Assembly (NCBI GenBank): GCA_963836775.1
Contig: CAWIKR010000003.1
Span: 3,348,001 to 3,412,000 of the forward strand
DNA length: 64,000 nucleotides
Reading direction: 5' to 3'
Source: DASQPR01 sp963836775
GTDB lineage: Bacteria; Actinomycetota; Actinomycetes; Mycobacteriales; Micromonosporaceae
Part shown: piece by piece, positions 62,768 through 64,000 of the stretch
How positions within the stretch are numbered: position 1 is the first letter of the stretch
Layout of the letters: each line of letters opens with the position of its first letter
Translations under genes and position numbers: made by a program
Notes under the pieces: generated by a model
The model's input: only the letters and a program-made list of their open reading frames with translations
The model's database searches: none
Told to the model about the DNA's origin: nothing

Positions 62768-63067
62768 ATGTTCGCGGTGATCTATCGGTGGCGGCTACAC
62801 GAGGGGAAAGACCAACAGTTCGCCTCGGCTTGGCATCGCATGACAGCGGAGATCCATAAACGTTGCGGCAGCTACGGATCACGTCTGCACCGTGCCGACG
62901 ACGGAACTTGGGTCGCGTATGCGCGGTGGCCCGACGCAGCTACACGCGAGCGGTGCCAAGGCGTTGATCCCGATACCCTCTCTTCCATGCGTCAGGCGAT
63001 CGCAGAGTCCTTTCCTGAGATTCGATGCCAGGTGATCGATGATTTGCTGGCTGAGCCTCGCCGCTAG
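62768..63067 (+). CDS. Antibiotic-biosynthesis-monooxygenase (ABM) domain protein
   Basis: The 99-residue product is a single dimeric ferredoxin-like alpha+beta domain: FAVIYRWRLHEGKDQQFASA, then YGSRLHRADDGTWVAYARWP and an end rich in helix. These are the expected strands of ABM/YdhR-like proteins, which include heme-degrading and quinone-forming monooxygenases as well as many of unknown role. The His and Trp residues used by heme oxygenase types are not clearly placed, so the activity is open. It starts within the leader region of the TetR remnant, divergent from it. Confidence 0.78.
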   Translation: MFAVIYRWRLHEGKDQQFASAWHRMTAEIHKRCGSYGSRLHRADDGTWVAYARWPDAATRERCQGVDPDTLSSMRQAIAESFPEIRCQVIDDLLAEPRR

Positions 63068-63149
63068 GAGACGCTCCCCGGCCGTTCCTCGCGCCGTAGT
63101 CGTTGGATCTTCTGTTGTCGAGCTCCAGAGGCGCAGTTTGCGTTGATCG

Positions 63150-63340
63150 ATCAGTGGGTTCAGGGCAAGATCGGCCGGTGACGCGCCCCGCCCGGTCGCG
63201 TCGTTCGCAGCCCTCCGGCTCGGCGTTCGCCGGCGCCGGTTCCCTCCGAGGTGATCGTGCTGGTGGTGCGCCGGTATCTGCGCTACGGCCTTTCCTACCG
63301 CGATGTCGAGGTTGACAAACTGTGCCAATCCGATGGGTTG
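63150..63340 (+). mobile_element. IS6-family remnant M: transposase N-terminus
   Basis: The plus strand reads QPSGSAFAGAGSL and, after a frame change, VPSEVIVLVVRRYLRYGLSY and RDVEVDKL. This is the N-terminal HTH region of the IS6-like transposase. An end-like TTTGCGTTGATCGATCAG occurs at about 63133-63150 upstream. The copy stops after RDVE. Confidence 0.75.
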
Positions 63341-63654
63341 CCAGTCTGAGTCGGGGCTTCTTTGCGTCTCCGCGCCCTGGCCGCACGACTGCGCGCTGGC
63401 GCCGAAGGGTATAGAGCACGCAAGGCCGCGGGCGGCGGCGGCGGCGGCGGCGGCGCGCAGCGCGCAGCGCGATCAACTGTCGGGACGAGCGCGATTCGCG
63501 CCAATTATGCGCGGCTACGCTCGCGCACTGAGCGGCGAGTACATGCGCCGACCACGCGATGAAGTGCCGCACGGCCCGCACCGTTATTGACCCGCCAGGT
63601 CGCCGCGGCCAACCCGACACCAGGTGAACACAAGTTTCCGGATCGACAAAGGCA
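63341..63654. other. Gene-free stretch with a GCG-rich tract
   Basis: It holds a run of about nine GGC triplets at 63430-63456 and no recognised gene. Frames here are Arg- or Gly-rich shadows of that tract. Confidence 0.45.
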
Positions 63655-63686
63655 CAGGTGGCCGGGGCGATTCGCCCGGCCACCTG
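63655..63686 (-). terminator. Hairpin terminator after the alkaline-phosphatase-family gene
   Basis: CAGGTGGCCGGG (63655-63666) and CCCGGCCACCTG (63675-63686) form a perfect 12-bp stem with an eight-base loop that itself can pair further (CGA with TCG). It lies 53 bases beyond the stop of the minus-strand gene and is followed in that direction by TGCCTTTGT. Confidence 0.8.
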
Positions 63687-63739
63687 TTCAGTGCTCCCAA
63701 TTGGCCGGAGTGCATCCGGCGACTCTTGGGGTCAACGCC

Positions 63740-64000
63740 TTACTGCGATCCACCGAGGCCGGGAAGGACATGCGTGCCCTCAGCCTTAACGGCCGTCAGC
63801 TTAGCCGGGTTGAGCCCCAAGAGAGAGAGGATCGTTGGTGCGACCTGGGTGGTCTCGACGGAGTTGGACTCGACCTGCGCCGGGATGCCCGGGCCGTTGA
63901 CAATCATCAGGACATGGGTGTCACCGGTGTTCATGCCACCGTGCTCGGCTAGCTTGGTCGGCTTCGAGTAGACGACGCCTTCCTGGACTTTGCCGAAAAC
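63740..64000 (-). CDS. Alkaline phosphatase/phosphodiesterase superfamily protein, C-terminal end (gene continues beyond the window)
   Basis: Only the last 86 residues are in view, with no start. They read VYSKPTKLAEHGGMNTGDTH, then LMIVNGPGI and TTQVAPTILSLLGLNPAKL. The H-G-G and D/N-x-H spacing and the TTQVAPTILxLLGLxP ending are typical of the metal-binding end of alkaline-phosphatase-like hydrolases, such as nucleotide pyrophosphatases and phosphonoacetate hydrolase-like enzymes. Substrate cannot be inferred. A strong terminator follows. Confidence 0.78.
   Translation of the reverse strand, partial: VFGKVQEGVVYSKPTKLAEHGGMNTGDTHVLMIVNGPGIPAQVESNSVETTQVAPTILSLLGLNPAKLTAVKAEGTHVLPGLGGSQ

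Noticed and set aside
63341..63600. Glycine- or arginine-rich open frames around the GGC tract
   Set aside because: They arise from the triplet repeat and lack start signals and homology.

Overview
The window is high-GC DNA from an actinobacterium. The support is the consistent GC-rich third codon position, frequent GTG starts, and families typical of Actinomycetota: GAP/sulfolipid-addressing permease, TrmB-LuxR regulator, DUF6069, DUF2252, F420-type LLM fragment, DipZ-type thioredoxin remnant, SigB/F-like sigma factor. The sequence does not allow a genus call. No rRNA, tRNA, CRISPR array, prophage or replication gene was recognised.

Layout. 1-8.9 kb: the 3' end of a subtilase, a TrmB-LuxR regulator, a GAP permease, VOC and metallo-beta-lactamase-fold enzymes, a glycolipid-binding protein, a decayed NDH-2 gene and zwf. 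8.9-13 kb: transposase debris, a DUF1269 stress protein, a truncated esterase, and an ECF sigma gene coupled to a membrane-anchored Asp-box protein. 13-21 kb: DUF2252, TMEM175-like channel, a 3-hydroxyisobutyrate-dehydrogenase-type reductase coupled to an LLM-SDR fusion, DUF6069, and a SigG-like sigma factor with an IS110 remnant. 21-32 kb: IS6 remnants around small membrane proteins, a GH15 enzyme, a tandem NTF2-like protein, a second DUF2252 protein, and two coupled secreted proteins. 32-43 kb: PadR regulator plus membrane partner, an alpha/beta hydrolase, two epoxide hydrolases separated by a dead thioredoxin gene, and a large LuxR ATPase. 43-46 kb: a composite-like IS6 structure enclosing an esterase. 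45.5-51 kb: a stress-type cluster with DoxX, LapA, SigB/F-like factor, hydrophobic peptide, PRC-barrel and a CBS-VOC fusion. 51-64 kb: SUFU protein, membrane pentapeptide-repeat protein, Stealth transferase, NlpC/P60 hydrolase, a three-gene operon behind a twin-operator promoter, and the end of an alkaline-phosphatase-family gene.

The dominant feature is genome decay. At least sixteen fragments of one IS6-like transposase family lie in the window, with no intact copy, together with remnants of IS256, IS110, IS3, ISL3 and IS481/integrase-type elements. Several host genes are also broken: NDH-2, DipZ-like thioredoxin, an MFS permease, a TetR regulator, an esterase and an SDR. Two operons each carry a single-base frameshift, which may be real or an assembly error.

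I saw no convincing new defence or biosynthetic system. The best leads are the 436-bp IS6-derived miniature element, the IS6-flanked esterase, the twin palindromic operator before the uncharacterised DUF2071/methyltransferase/membrane operon, the LLM-SDR and CBS-VOC fusions, the ECF sigma/Asp-box pair, and the duplicated NTF2-like protein.
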